Shown in pieces: positions 12,448-18,822 of a DNA stretch of 18,822 nt; within the stretch, counting starts at the first letter, position 1, and each line of letters opens with the position of its first letter. The position numbers and the translations under genes are program-made. Below the pieces are notes generated by a model. It worked only from the letters and a program-made list of their open reading frames with translations. It did not search any database and was not told the origin of the DNA. The stretch covers positions 1 to 18,822 of the forward strand of contig CABUSL010000028.1 of NCBI GenBank assembly GCA_902494295.1, read 5' to 3'. This DNA is from an uncultured Collinsella sp. Lineage in GTDB: Bacteria; Actinomycetota; Coriobacteriia; Coriobacteriales; Coriobacteriaceae.

Positions 12448-13096
12448 AGCGAAAGTGAGCTCCGCGCACGCTAAACTTCGCGCGAGCCTTCGCCAGGCAG
12501 TCGTAATGACCCACGTTATGGGCATCGCTCGCGATGAAGCTGTACAGGTTCTGATCGAACAGGCGCTGTGCCGGCTTTTTCTCGCGACCAAAGCGACCGC
12601 CGGCAATAAAGTCCGCCGAAGCCTGCAGCTTGCAGCCCATATCGACCAGGCGCTCCGCCACGCTTACATCCTTTTGAACCGCACGATAGCGCTCAGGATG
12701 AGCGATGATCACCTGGTAGCCACGGCACTGCAAATCGTAAATCGTGTTCTCGTACTCTCTAAACGCATACGCATCGGCATGCGTCGAAAGCTCGAGCAGA
12801 AACTCGTTGGTCCCATCGAAATGCAAGTGCTCCGCGGCATCGATACCAAGCTCAACGAGCTTTCGATGGTTGACCTCGAAGCCCATCTGGAGCGGAAAAC
12901 CGTCAGCGTTATCGCGCAGCAGCTCAAAGGCATCCCACATCTTGTCGTAATCAAAATAGGGATCACGGCAGTGAGGAGTGCAAACGATTCTGGTTACACC
13001 GGCCCGCTTGGCAGCCTCGAGCATCGCCAAGCTCTCATCGAGATCGGCGGCGCCGTCGTCTACACCCGGCAAGATATGGCAATGAATGTCACGCAT
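12446..13096 (-). CDS. cpsB: CpsB-type PHP-family protein-tyrosine phosphatase
   Basis: A manganese-dependent protein-tyrosine phosphatase of the PHP fold that removes phosphate from the tyrosine tail of CpsD and so controls capsule or exopolysaccharide chain growth. All main metal sites are visible in 216 residues: DIHCHILPGVDDG (H5, H7), CTPHCRDPYF (H42), GFEVN (E74), LLELST (E102), IIAHPERY (H133) and ASDAHN (D191, H193). The family is usually about 240-255 residues; here the chain ends 23 residues after the last motif, and its stop codon lies in a GGGAC-type repeat, so the C-terminus may be shortened. ATG supported by AAGG upstream; the gap to cpsD is 17 bases. The CpsC-CpsD-CpsB order is complete, but the biosynthetic genes of a capsule locus are absent here. 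Confidence 0.93.
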   Translation of the reverse strand: MRDIHCHILPGVDDGAADLDESLAMLEAAKRAGVTRIVCTPHCRDPYFDYDKMWDAFELLRDNADGFPLQMGFEVNHRKLVELGIDAAEHLHFDGTNEFLLELSTHADAYAFREYENTIYDLQCRGYQVIIAHPERYRAVQKDVSVAERLVDMGCKLQASADFIAGGRFGREKKPAQRLFDQNLYSFIASDAHNVGHYDCLAKARAKFSVRGAHFR

Positions 13097-13113
13097 AGGT
13101 CAGCCTTAATCAA

Positions 13114-13851
13114 CTAAACGTTTGCTCGGTTGGTGAAGATGCCCTTTTTGGAAGTCCCCTGATCGTCGGAGCCCTTCTTCACCTTCTTACCGTCCTTGGT
13201 GTAGTAGGAGTAGTAGTACTCGCTGGTCTCGGTCTCGCAGTAGTTCATAACGGTACCGATGAGCTTGACCTTCTCGGACTTCTTAAGCTGACCGATGGCG
13301 TTGAGCGCCTCCTCGCGCTTGGTGAAATCCTCACGCACGACAAAAAGCGCACCGTCGGTCAGACTTGCGATCTCGGCAGCATCGATGAAGGTGCCGACCG
13401 GAGGAGCATCAAAGATGACGTACTGGAACTTGGCGGACAGTGCCTTTACCAGCTTGGCAAAGCGGTGAGAGACGATGATGTCGGCAGGATTGGGAATATG
13501 CGGCTCGGCATCGAGGAAGTAGAAGTTCTTCTGACCCGTCTCGACAATCGCCTGGTCAATAGAAACCTGCTCGGAAAGGACTGCATAGAGTCCGCCGCGG
13601 GAGCGGACGCCGAGCATATCTGCAAGGGACCTGCGACGCATATCAGCCTCGACCAGCAGGACGCTCTTGCCGCTGGTGGCGATAGCCTGGGCAAGGTTGA
13701 TGGAAACCATAGACTTGCCCTCGTTGGGAATCGAGGACGTAACGGTGATGGTGCGAATGGGGTCGTCCACGCTCGCAAAGCGGATGTTGGCCAGAAGGGT
13801 CTTGGCGGCATTCTGTACAACGAGCTTATCGGTGTTCTTTGCCTTAGCCAT
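13114..13851 (-). CDS. cpsD: CpsD-type tyrosine-protein kinase (BY-kinase)
   Basis: The cytoplasmic ATPase half of a split bacterial tyrosine kinase, activated by the membrane protein encoded just upstream. 245 residues with the BY-kinase set: Walker A SSIPNEGKS (39-47, K46), Walker A' LLVEAD (65-70), Walker B VIFDAP (145-150), and the C-terminal autophosphorylation cluster SEYYYSYY (Y212, Y213, Y214, Y216, Y217). The helix PIRTITVTSS and the activator-contact N-terminus TLLANIRFASVDD are as in CpsD/CapB. The tail after the tyrosines is Lys-rich. The ATG is two bases past the stop of the Wzz/CpsC gene, with AAAGGTGG inside that gene as ribosome site, so translation is coupled. Its phosphate state is expected to set polymer length together with the CpsC and CpsB partners. 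Confidence 0.95.
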   Translation of the reverse strand: MAKAKNTDKLVVQNAAKTLLANIRFASVDDPIRTITVTSSIPNEGKSMVSINLAQAIATSGKSVLLVEADMRRRSLADMLGVRSRGGLYAVLSEQVSIDQAIVETGQKNFYFLDAEPHIPNPADIIVSHRFAKLVKALSAKFQYVIFDAPPVGTFIDAAEIASLTDGALFVVREDFTKREEALNAIGQLKKSEKVKLIGTVMNYCETETSEYYYSYYTKDGKKVKKGSDDQGTSKKGIFTNRANV

Positions 13852-13853
13852 GC

Positions 13854-14510
13854 CTATTTACCACCTTTCATAGCCGGAATTCGGCCAACAACGGGAATGC
13901 CCAGGAGCTCTTCTGCCTCTTCGGCACCGCGGATGCGGGTATTGAGCATGTCTGCCAAAACGACATAGGCAACTGCGATAAAGATACCGGCGAGGAACGC
14001 GACAGCAACGTACAGCGTGCGCTTGGGGCCGCTGGGGGCTTCGGGGGTCTTAGCCTCGTCAATAACGTTGATGCTCTGGGCAGCGCCGACGTTCTGAGCG
14101 ACCGTACTCACCGAGCTAGCTATGGCCTTTGCGACCTCAGCCGTCTCCTTGGCATCGGTGCCGGTAACCGAAAGCGTAATGACACGCGTGGTGGTCTCGG
14201 AGGAAACAGACACCTTGTAGTCATCCAGATCGGTGAGGCCCAGTTCCTTGGCGGCGCCGCTCTTAACGCTATCGCTATCCAGCAGCGTGGCGATATCGTT
14301 GGAAAGCATCTGGCTCGCCGAGAGATCGTTGTAGCTCATCTGGCCGCTATCGTCGGTCTTGGCGAGAATGTACATGCTCGTCGTCGCGGTATAGGTGTTG
14401 TCCATCGCGGCGAAGGACACGATGCCCATGGCGATCGCGCAGACCACCGGAAGGGTGATGACCAGCTTGAGGTGCTTCTTCAGCAGCTGGAACAGTTCGA
14501 GAAGGGTCAT
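13854..14510 (-). CDS. Wzz/CpsC-type chain-length and kinase-activator protein
   Basis: A 218-residue membrane protein of the Wzz / CpsC (polysaccharide co-polymerase) family. It has two membrane helices (about 15-35 and 166-186) with a periplasm-side domain between them, and the family's Pro-rich motif before the second helix (PEAPSGPKR, 156-164). The C-terminal cytoplasmic tail (ADMLNTRIRGAEEAEELLGIPVVGRIP) is the segment that in this family binds and activates the CpsD kinase. The N-terminal LLELFQLLKKHLK is the usual amphipathic lead. AAAGG lies nine bases upstream of the ATG. It heads the run Wzz-CpsD-CpsB-acetyltransferase. Substrate polymer unknown, as no glycosyltransferase is adjacent. 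Confidence 0.92.
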   Translation of the reverse strand: MTLLELFQLLKKHLKLVITLPVVCAIAMGIVSFAAMDNTYTATTSMYILAKTDDSGQMSYNDLSASQMLSNDIATLLDSDSVKSGAAKELGLTDLDDYKVSVSSETTTRVITLSVTGTDAKETAEVAKAIASSVSTVAQNVGAAQSINVIDEAKTPEAPSGPKRTLYVAVAFLAGIFIAVAYVVLADMLNTRIRGAEEAEELLGIPVVGRIPAMKGGK

Positions 14511-14588
14511 GCAGCTTGCCTTTCATTTCCCCAGTTCGGATTGACAAAACTGTCCGTATGGTATCGCATCTTTTTACCGAGACCAAAC

Positions 14589-14619
14589 TCTATACATAAG
14601 AAACAGACTCTCCTGTAAA
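14589..14619 (-). promoter_or_regulatory. Candidate promoter of the wzz-cpsD-cpsB run
   Basis: On the minus strand TTTACA (14614-14619, 5/6 match to -35) is followed by TGTATAGA, giving a TGTATA at 17 bases or a TATAGA at 19 bases as -10. It lies 80-110 bases before the Wzz start, in the only AT-rich part of the gap 14511-14705. Confidence 0.35.
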
Positions 14620-14651
14620 AATGTCGGAAGCAATCGTAAAATTGCACAACA

Positions 14652-14680
14652 ACGCCGCACCCGAAAGTCAAATGCGGCGT
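14652..14680 (-). terminator. Probable terminator after the phoR-type kinase gene
   Basis: ACGCCGCA (14652-14659) and TGCGGCGT (14673-14680) form a perfect 8-bp stem with a 13-base loop, 26 bases past the kinase stop codon. On the minus strand it is followed by TGTTGTGCAATTTT, a poor T run, so activity is likely but modest. Confidence 0.5.
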
Positions 14681-14705
14681 CTGCATCAATACCTATGTTG
14701 TATCG

Positions 14706-16130
14706 CTATGCGAATGGCTCGTCCTGCTGTATGGGAAACGTCACCGTAATGGTGGTTCCCACGCCCAACTCGCTCGACAGATCGAGCGTGGCGTGATGAT
14801 ACAGGGCCGCATGCTTGACAATGGCAAGCCCCAGACCGGTTCCGCCGCGTGCCTTGGACCTACTCTTGTCCACGCGATAGAACCGCTCAAATACCTTGCC
14901 CTGTTCTTCAGGCGCGATACCGATTCCCGTGTCGGCGACCGCGAGGAACGGATGGCCTTCGTCGTTGGTGCCGCACTGCAACGTAACCGTACCGCCGGGT
15001 CGATTGTAGCGGATGGCGTTGCTTGCCAGATTATAGATGAGCTCGTCGATCAAGCGCGACACGCCTTCGATGACCACAGGCTTGGTCTCATGACTGATCG
15101 TCACATTCGCCTGACGGGCGACCTGTTCAAGACGCTGCTCAACCGCGCAGATGGCACGCGAGAGCTCAATAGGCTCCGTGGACCCAATGGGCACCGCCTC
15201 GCCCTCAGTTGCACGCTCGGCCTCGTCCAAGTTAGACAGCGTAAGGATGTCGTTGACGAGCGCCGCCAAACGGCCCGCCTCACGATAGATGCGACCGCCA
15301 AAGTTGCGCAGGTCGTCCTCGCCCTCGACCATGCCGTTTGCGATGAGCTCGGCATAGCCCGAAATCGCCGTAAGCGGCGTCTTGAGCTCATGGGTGATAT
15401 TCGCCGTGAACTCGCGGCGCATACGGTCGTTGTCCGCTAGCACCGCCATTTGGCGCTTGAGTTCCTGGCGCTGCGACTCGATACGCTCGAGCATGGGGAC
15501 CATCTCGGCATAGGCGTGCTCATAGCTACGACGTGGGTGGTCCAAATCCACCTCTTGCAACGGCGAGATGATGGCACGGGACTCGCGGCGCGCCATAAAA
15601 AACGAGAGTACCGCACCCGCTGCCGCGATAAGCAGCATCGGCGCCACCATCGACAGCAAAATCGCCGCAACGCCAGGCTGGGCCTGCGCCAAGCGGACAA
15701 CCTGGCCGTTATCAAGGGCGACGGCGCGATACAGCATAATCTCGTCGAGCGTAGAGCTTGCGCGCTCCGCGGAACCCAAACCACTCTTAAAGGCCTCGAT
15801 GACCTCGGGGCGATCGCCATGGTTGGGCAGTGTAGAAGGCGACGCCTCGTTGTCGTAGGCAACCGATCCATCCTTGTTAATCAGCGTGATGCGCAAGTCC
15901 TCGCGATCGAGGCTACGCAAGAACGGGATGGGCTCCTGCTGCTCGTCGAGGGCGGCAGCAATGAGCTCGGTTTCCTGCGCCAGGTTGGCACTCGTGGCAT
16001 CCGCCAAGGTGTTTTGCACAAAGAACGCACCCAGCACCGTAAACGCCACGATAACCGCCATGGCGCAGACAAAGATCGTCACAAAAACGCGGTGCGACAG
16101 CGTATGTTTTCCCTGGGGGGCGAAGACCAC
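14706..16130 (-). CDS. phoR: PhoR-type membrane sensor histidine kinase
   Basis: A two-helix membrane sensor kinase, partner of the response regulator encoded just upstream. 474 residues: TM1 about 12-37, an extracytoplasmic sensor about 40-155 (with the PhoR-like RPEVIEAF...SSTLDEIMLY...NGQVVRL pattern), TM2 about 155-180, a HAMP-like linker and coiled coil, H-box FTANITHELKTPLTAISGYA (H247), N-box NLASNAIRYN (367-376), G1 DTGIGI (400-405), F-box FERFYRVDKSRS, and G2 GGTGLGLAIVK (429-439). All catalytic motifs are intact. The start is a GTG at 16130 with GAGGAG six bases upstream, and it lies three bases past the stop of the regulator gene. Phosphate sensing is inferred from the domain pattern and the neighbouring pstB; another envelope signal is possible. 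Confidence 0.9.
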   Translation of the reverse strand: MVFAPQGKHTLSHRVFVTIFVCAMAVIVAFTVLGAFFVQNTLADATSANLAQETELIAAALDEQQEPIPFLRSLDREDLRITLINKDGSVAYDNEASPSTLPNHGDRPEVIEAFKSGLGSAERASSTLDEIMLYRAVALDNGQVVRLAQAQPGVAAILLSMVAPMLLIAAAGAVLSFFMARRESRAIISPLQEVDLDHPRRSYEHAYAEMVPMLERIESQRQELKRQMAVLADNDRMRREFTANITHELKTPLTAISGYAELIANGMVEGEDDLRNFGGRIYREAGRLAALVNDILTLSNLDEAERATEGEAVPIGSTEPIELSRAICAVEQRLEQVARQANVTISHETKPVVIEGVSRLIDELIYNLASNAIRYNRPGGTVTLQCGTNDEGHPFLAVADTGIGIAPEEQGKVFERFYRVDKSRSKARGGTGLGLAIVKHAALYHHATLDLSSELGVGTTITVTFPIQQDEPFA

Positions 16131-16133
16131 GGG

Positions 16134-16862
16134 TTACTCCTCCGATGCGGTGGCCGCGGTGTCGTCACCTTCGGTACCATCACCGGCAGAAGGCTCGGCC
16201 AAGCGGTAGCCCACGCCGCGTACGGTCTCGATGGCGCCGGCATGCTCGCCCAGTTTTTGGCGAAGCGTCTGCACGTGCACGTCAACGGTGCGCGAACCGC
16301 CGTCGAAGTCCCAGCCCCACACGCTCTGCAGCAACGACTCGCGCGTAAAAACCACGCCGGGCTTGCGCATGAGGTACTCGAGCAGGTCGAACTCGCGCAG
16401 GGTGAGCTTAAGCGGCTCGCCGGCAACGGTCACCTCGCGATGGCTGGGCGAGAGCACGATGTCGCCCACGCTGAGCACATCGCTCGCCTGCTTGACCATG
16501 CCGCCGCGACGCAGCAGTGCGCGGCAGCGGCTCGCAAGCTCCATGAGCGAAAACGGCTTAGTCAGGTAATCGTCGGCACCGCCATCGAGCGCCATCACCT
16601 TGTCGAGCTCGGTATCCTTGGCGGTAAGCATCATAATGGGCACCGTCGCCGTCAGGCGATCGGCACGCAGTCGACGCATAATCGCCAAGCCATCGGTATC
16701 GGGCAGCATGATGTCGAGCAGGACGGCATCGGGTACCCGTCGCGCCACGGCAGCCTTAAACTCACCGTCGCACGAAAAGCCTTCGGCCTCAATCCCCTGC
16801 TTGCGCAGCGCATAGACCGTCAAATCCCTGATGTTGTCATCGTCCTCGACGTAATAGATCAT
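16134..16862 (-). CDS. phoB: PhoB/RegX3-type response regulator (OmpR family)
   Basis: A DNA-binding response regulator of the OmpR/PhoB family, 242 residues. The receiver domain has EDDD at the N-terminus (6-9), phospho-acceptor D50 in VLLDIMLPDTDG, the switch threonine T80 in MMLTAKD, and K102 in YLTKPFS. The C-terminal winged helix carries LTLREFDLLEYLMRKPGVVFTRESLLQSVWGWDFDGGSRTVDVH with the usual VRGVGYRL end. An extra acidic tail of about 20 residues (SAGDGTEGDDTAATASEE) is unusual. A frame start exists at 16886, but the ATG at 16862 (MIYYVEDD) has AAAGGGG six bases upstream and fits the family. A 14-bp palindrome lies 41 bases upstream. The gene follows pstB, supporting a phosphate role. 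Confidence 0.9.
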   Translation of the reverse strand: MIYYVEDDDNIRDLTVYALRKQGIEAEGFSCDGEFKAAVARRVPDAVLLDIMLPDTDGLAIMRRLRADRLTATVPIMMLTAKDTELDKVMALDGGADDYLTKPFSLMELASRCRALLRRGGMVKQASDVLSVGDIVLSPSHREVTVAGEPLKLTLREFDLLEYLMRKPGVVFTRESLLQSVWGWDFDGGSRTVDVHVQTLRQKLGEHAGAIETVRGVGYRLAEPSAGDGTEGDDTAATASEE

Positions 16863-16902
16863 GTTGAACCCCTTTGCGGCCGGCATGACCGCATCTTAAC
16901 CC

Positions 16903-16916
16903 TAAAGGTACCTTTA
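16903..16916. promoter_or_regulatory. 14-bp perfect palindrome between pstB and phoB
   Basis: TAAAGGTACCTTTA, self-complementary, lies in the 64-base gap between pstB and the response regulator. It could be an operator, possibly for autoregulation. It does not resemble the direct-repeat Pho boxes known from other bacteria, so regulation by the neighbouring PhoB is only a guess. Confidence 0.35.
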
Positions 16917-16926
16917 CTAGATGGTA

Positions 16927-17802
16927 TCAGCCAAAACGTCCCGTCAAATAATCCGCCGTGCGCGGATCGGTCGGATTCTTGAAGAGTTGCGCGGTGGGCG
17001 CGTGCTCCACCAGCTCACCCAGCAAAAAGAATGCGACCGAATCGGAGATGCGCGCCGCCTGCTGCATATTGTGCGTAACGACCACGAGCGTGCAGGTCTC
17101 TTTGAGCTCGCAGGCCAGCTGCTCCACCACCAGCGTCGACACAGGGTCGAGTGCCGAGGTCGGCTCGTCCATCAGCAGAATGTCGGGCTGCACGGCCAGC
17201 GCACGGGCGATGCACAGACGCTGCTGCTGGCCGCCCGAAAGACCCAGACCCGATTCTTTGAGCTTGTCCTTGACCTCGTCCCACAGAGCGGCGCGTCGCA
17301 GGGAGTCTTCGACCAGCTCGTCGAGCACGACGCGGTCGCGCACTCCCATTCCGCGAGGACCGTAGGCGACGTTGTCGTAGATGCTCATGGGAAACGGGTT
17401 GGGGCGCTGAAACACCATGCCCACGCGCTGGCGCAAACGGCAGATGTCGTAATCGCCCAGGATATCTTGACCATCGAGCGCAATCTTGCCCTCGATTCGG
17501 CAGTCCTTGATGCCGTCGTTCATGCGGTTAAAGCAGCGCAGCAACGTGGACTTTCCGCAGCCCGAAGGCCCGATAAACGAGGCGATCTGCTTGTCGCGAA
17601 TCTTGATATTCACGTCCTTGAGCGCATGATGGTCGCCATAGAACAGGTCGAGGCCCTCGACATCGATGCGCGTCGGCGAGGCGGCAAGATCCTCTGCCGT
17701 GGGGCGAGTCGCATCCCCAACCTCGCGCTCGTGCGCGGCCTCGGCCTGCGCTTTCATGAGTTCTTCAAGCTCCGTGGGCTCCACAGCCGCAGCAGCCGTC
17801 AT
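16927..17802 (-). CDS. pstB: Phosphate ABC transporter ATP-binding protein PstB
   Basis: The ATPase of the high-affinity phosphate importer PstSCAB; it works as a dimer under PstA/PstC at the inner face of the membrane. 291 residues from the ATG: Walker A GPSGCGKS (78-85), Q-loop MVFQRPNPFPMSIYDNV (129-145, diagnostic for PstB), signature LSGGQQQR (188-195), Walker B LLMDEP (209-214), SALDP and H-switch VVTHNMQQA (H244). The chain ends in PTDPRTADYLTGRFG, typical of PstB. The first 44 residues are a polar Ala/Glu-rich extension beyond the usual ~250-residue protein. The ATG at 17802 was preferred over the GTG at 17817 because GGAGG sits eight bases before it. It is followed by phoB/phoR; pstS, pstC, pstA and phoU are not seen in the window. 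Confidence 0.96.
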   Translation of the reverse strand: MTAAAAVEPTELEELMKAQAEAAHEREVGDATRPTAEDLAASPTRIDVEGLDLFYGDHHALKDVNIKIRDKQIASFIGPSGCGKSTLLRCFNRMNDGIKDCRIEGKIALDGQDILGDYDICRLRQRVGMVFQRPNPFPMSIYDNVAYGPRGMGVRDRVVLDELVEDSLRRAALWDEVKDKLKESGLGLSGGQQQRLCIARALAVQPDILLMDEPTSALDPVSTLVVEQLACELKETCTLVVVTHNMQQAARISDSVAFFLLGELVEHAPTAQLFKNPTDPRTADYLTGRFG

Positions 17803-17857
17803 ACCGCATACCTCCACATCGATATCAATTCAGCAGTATCGATAGTAGAAATCGCGG

Positions 17858-17884
17858 CTCATATGCACGTGAGCGCATTGTCAA
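17858..17884 (-). promoter_or_regulatory. Candidate pstB promoter
   Basis: On the minus strand a perfect TTGACA (17879-17884) is followed after 15 bases by TATGAG (17858-17863), a partial -10. It is placed in the 103-base gap between the VanS-like kinase and pstB. The short spacing lowers confidence. No Pho-box-like direct repeats were recognised nearby. Confidence 0.4.
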
Positions 17885-17905
17885 GTGTTTGTAAGGGCAC
17901 GCTGG

Positions 17906-18822
17906 CTATGCGGCGGGCAGCTCGATGGTGAATATCGTGTGTTCGGGCGTCGATTCACATGCAACGGTACCGCCGTGTGCCGCGATGATCTCCTTGGCAA
18001 TAGCAAGGCCCAGACCGGCACCACCGCGATTGGTCGCACGCGCCGCATCCAGGCGATAGAACTTCTCAAAGATCACCTTGAGCTTAGCCGCAGGGATAGG
18101 ATCGCCCTGATTGATAAAGCGCACGCGCACGCCGCCATCGTCTTGGCGCCCGGCCTCGATCGTGATAGTCGAGCCCTCATAGCTATAGGCAATAGCGTTT
18201 TTCATGATGTTGTTGAACACGCGAGCCATTTTGTCGCCATCCACGAGCACCGTCAGGTCCTCGCGAATATCAACTTGGACTTCCTTATGCTGCTCGTTGA
18301 GGATGGGATAGAACTCGTCAGCCACCTGAGCCAGCAGCAACCCCAGATCAACATAGCCGCGCGTGAGCACGATATCGTGGAAGTCAAAGCGCGTGATATC
18401 GAAGAACTCTTCGATGAGCGCATCGAGCCGGTGCGCCTTGTCGAGCGCCACGCCCGTAAAGTGCGCACGTTGCTCAACCGGCAGCTCGGGAGCCTCTTGC
18501 AGCAGCGAAAGATAGCCCACCACACTGGCAAGCGGGGTGCGTAGGTCATGTGCCAAGTACGTGACCAGATCGTCCTTGCGATGAGACTCGTCGCGCAAGG
18601 CCTGCTGCACCTTGCGCTCGCGATCGCGCACACGGTTGAGTGCGCCCTCGACCTCCAGGAAGTCGCCGTCGATGTTGTCCCAGGTGTCGGGGTGATCGAT
18701 CAGGCGATCTTGAATACGAGCGGCCAGCACACAATCGGCATGCTGCTCGCCCTGCTCATAGCCCTGGTAGTACAGGGCGCGGCCGCAAAAGAACAGCACG
18801 CACACGGCAAGCGCCAGCACAA
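17906..18822 (-). CDS. VanS-like sensor histidine kinase, 5' end beyond the window
   Basis: The 3' part of a membrane sensor kinase; 304 codons are visible and the frame stays open to the window edge, so the true start and probably a first membrane helix are missing. Visible parts: a membrane helix at the edge (LALAVCVLFFCGRALYY), a linker, H-box LVTYLAHDLRTPLASVVGYLSLL (histidine about 91 codons in), N-box NNIMKNAIAYS, a G1 box of the form NQGDPIP, then FEKFYRLDAARATNRGGAGLGLAIAKEI. The NxGxxIP box together with the RLDxxRATNxGGAGLGLAIAKEI run is characteristic of VanS-type kinases. This shows kinase subfamily, not vancomycin resistance; no van ligase genes are present. Its response regulator would be expected upstream, outside the window. 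Confidence 0.88.
   Translation of the reverse strand, partial: VLALAVCVLFFCGRALYYQGYEQGEQHADCVLAARIQDRLIDHPDTWDNIDGDFLEVEGALNRVRDRERKVQQALRDESHRKDDLVTYLAHDLRTPLASVVGYLSLLQEAPELPVEQRAHFTGVALDKAHRLDALIEEFFDITRFDFHDIVLTRGYVDLGLLLAQVADEFYPILNEQHKEVQVDIREDLTVLVDGDKMARVFNNIMKNAIAYSYEGSTITIEAGRQDDGGVRVRFINQGDPIPAAKLKVIFEKFYRLDAARATNRGGAGLGLAIAKEIIAAHGGTVACESTPEHTIFTIELPAA

Noticed and set aside
15450..16982. A 510-codon plus-strand frame opposite phoB/phoR
   Set aside because: It crosses the boundary of two real genes and is low-complexity Arg/His/Gln/Gly-rich, so it is an antisense shadow.
17906..18822. Vancomycin-resistance locus
   Set aside because: Only a VanS-like kinase is seen; such kinases are widespread without van ligase genes, and none of vanH, vanA/B or vanX is in the window.

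Overview
The window reads as ordinary chromosome of a high-GC Gram-positive gut bacterium of the class Coriobacteriia, most likely Collinsella. That placement is inference from base composition, protein style (two YhgE/Pip proteins, VanS-like kinase, CpsB/CpsD/Wzz module) and GGGAC-type intergenic repeats; there is no rRNA or other marker to prove it. All fourteen genes supported here lie on the minus strand, so transcription runs from high to low coordinates.

Right part (18822 to 14706): the 3' part of a VanS-like sensor kinase, then pstB (phosphate-importer ATPase), then a PhoB-type response regulator and PhoR-type sensor kinase 3 bases apart. This is a phosphate-sensing block, but no pstS, pstC, pstA or phoU is visible in the window. 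Middle (14510 to 11906): a Wzz/CpsC chain-length protein, the CpsD tyrosine kinase and the CpsB PHP-type phosphatase, closely packed, followed by a GNAT acetyltransferase bracketed by GGGAC-type repeats. These three regulate capsule or exopolysaccharide assembly, yet no glycosyltransferase, flippase or polymerase gene is nearby. Next is htpG (Hsp90), with a terminator-like hairpin in its leader.

Left part (9237 to 71): two adjoining YhgE/Pip membrane proteins (stop of the first directly before ATG of the second), an EamA-family transporter with a clear terminator, an M20D amidohydrolase and an MFS transporter. The last two may handle N-acylated amino acids or small peptides, which is inference from adjacency.

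Gene-free stretches over 300 bases: 3898-4230 holds a terminator, a ~135-base folded element and a 12-bp hairpin touching the stop of the upstream gene. 9238-9678 holds the promoter/operator region of the YhgE pair, a 20-bp inverted repeat, a second copy of the folded element and two tandem hairpin units. The shorter gap 1376-1498 holds a third, more divergent relative. These three intergenic elements share an inner hairpin with compensatory base changes and are the most interesting unexplained structure in the window.
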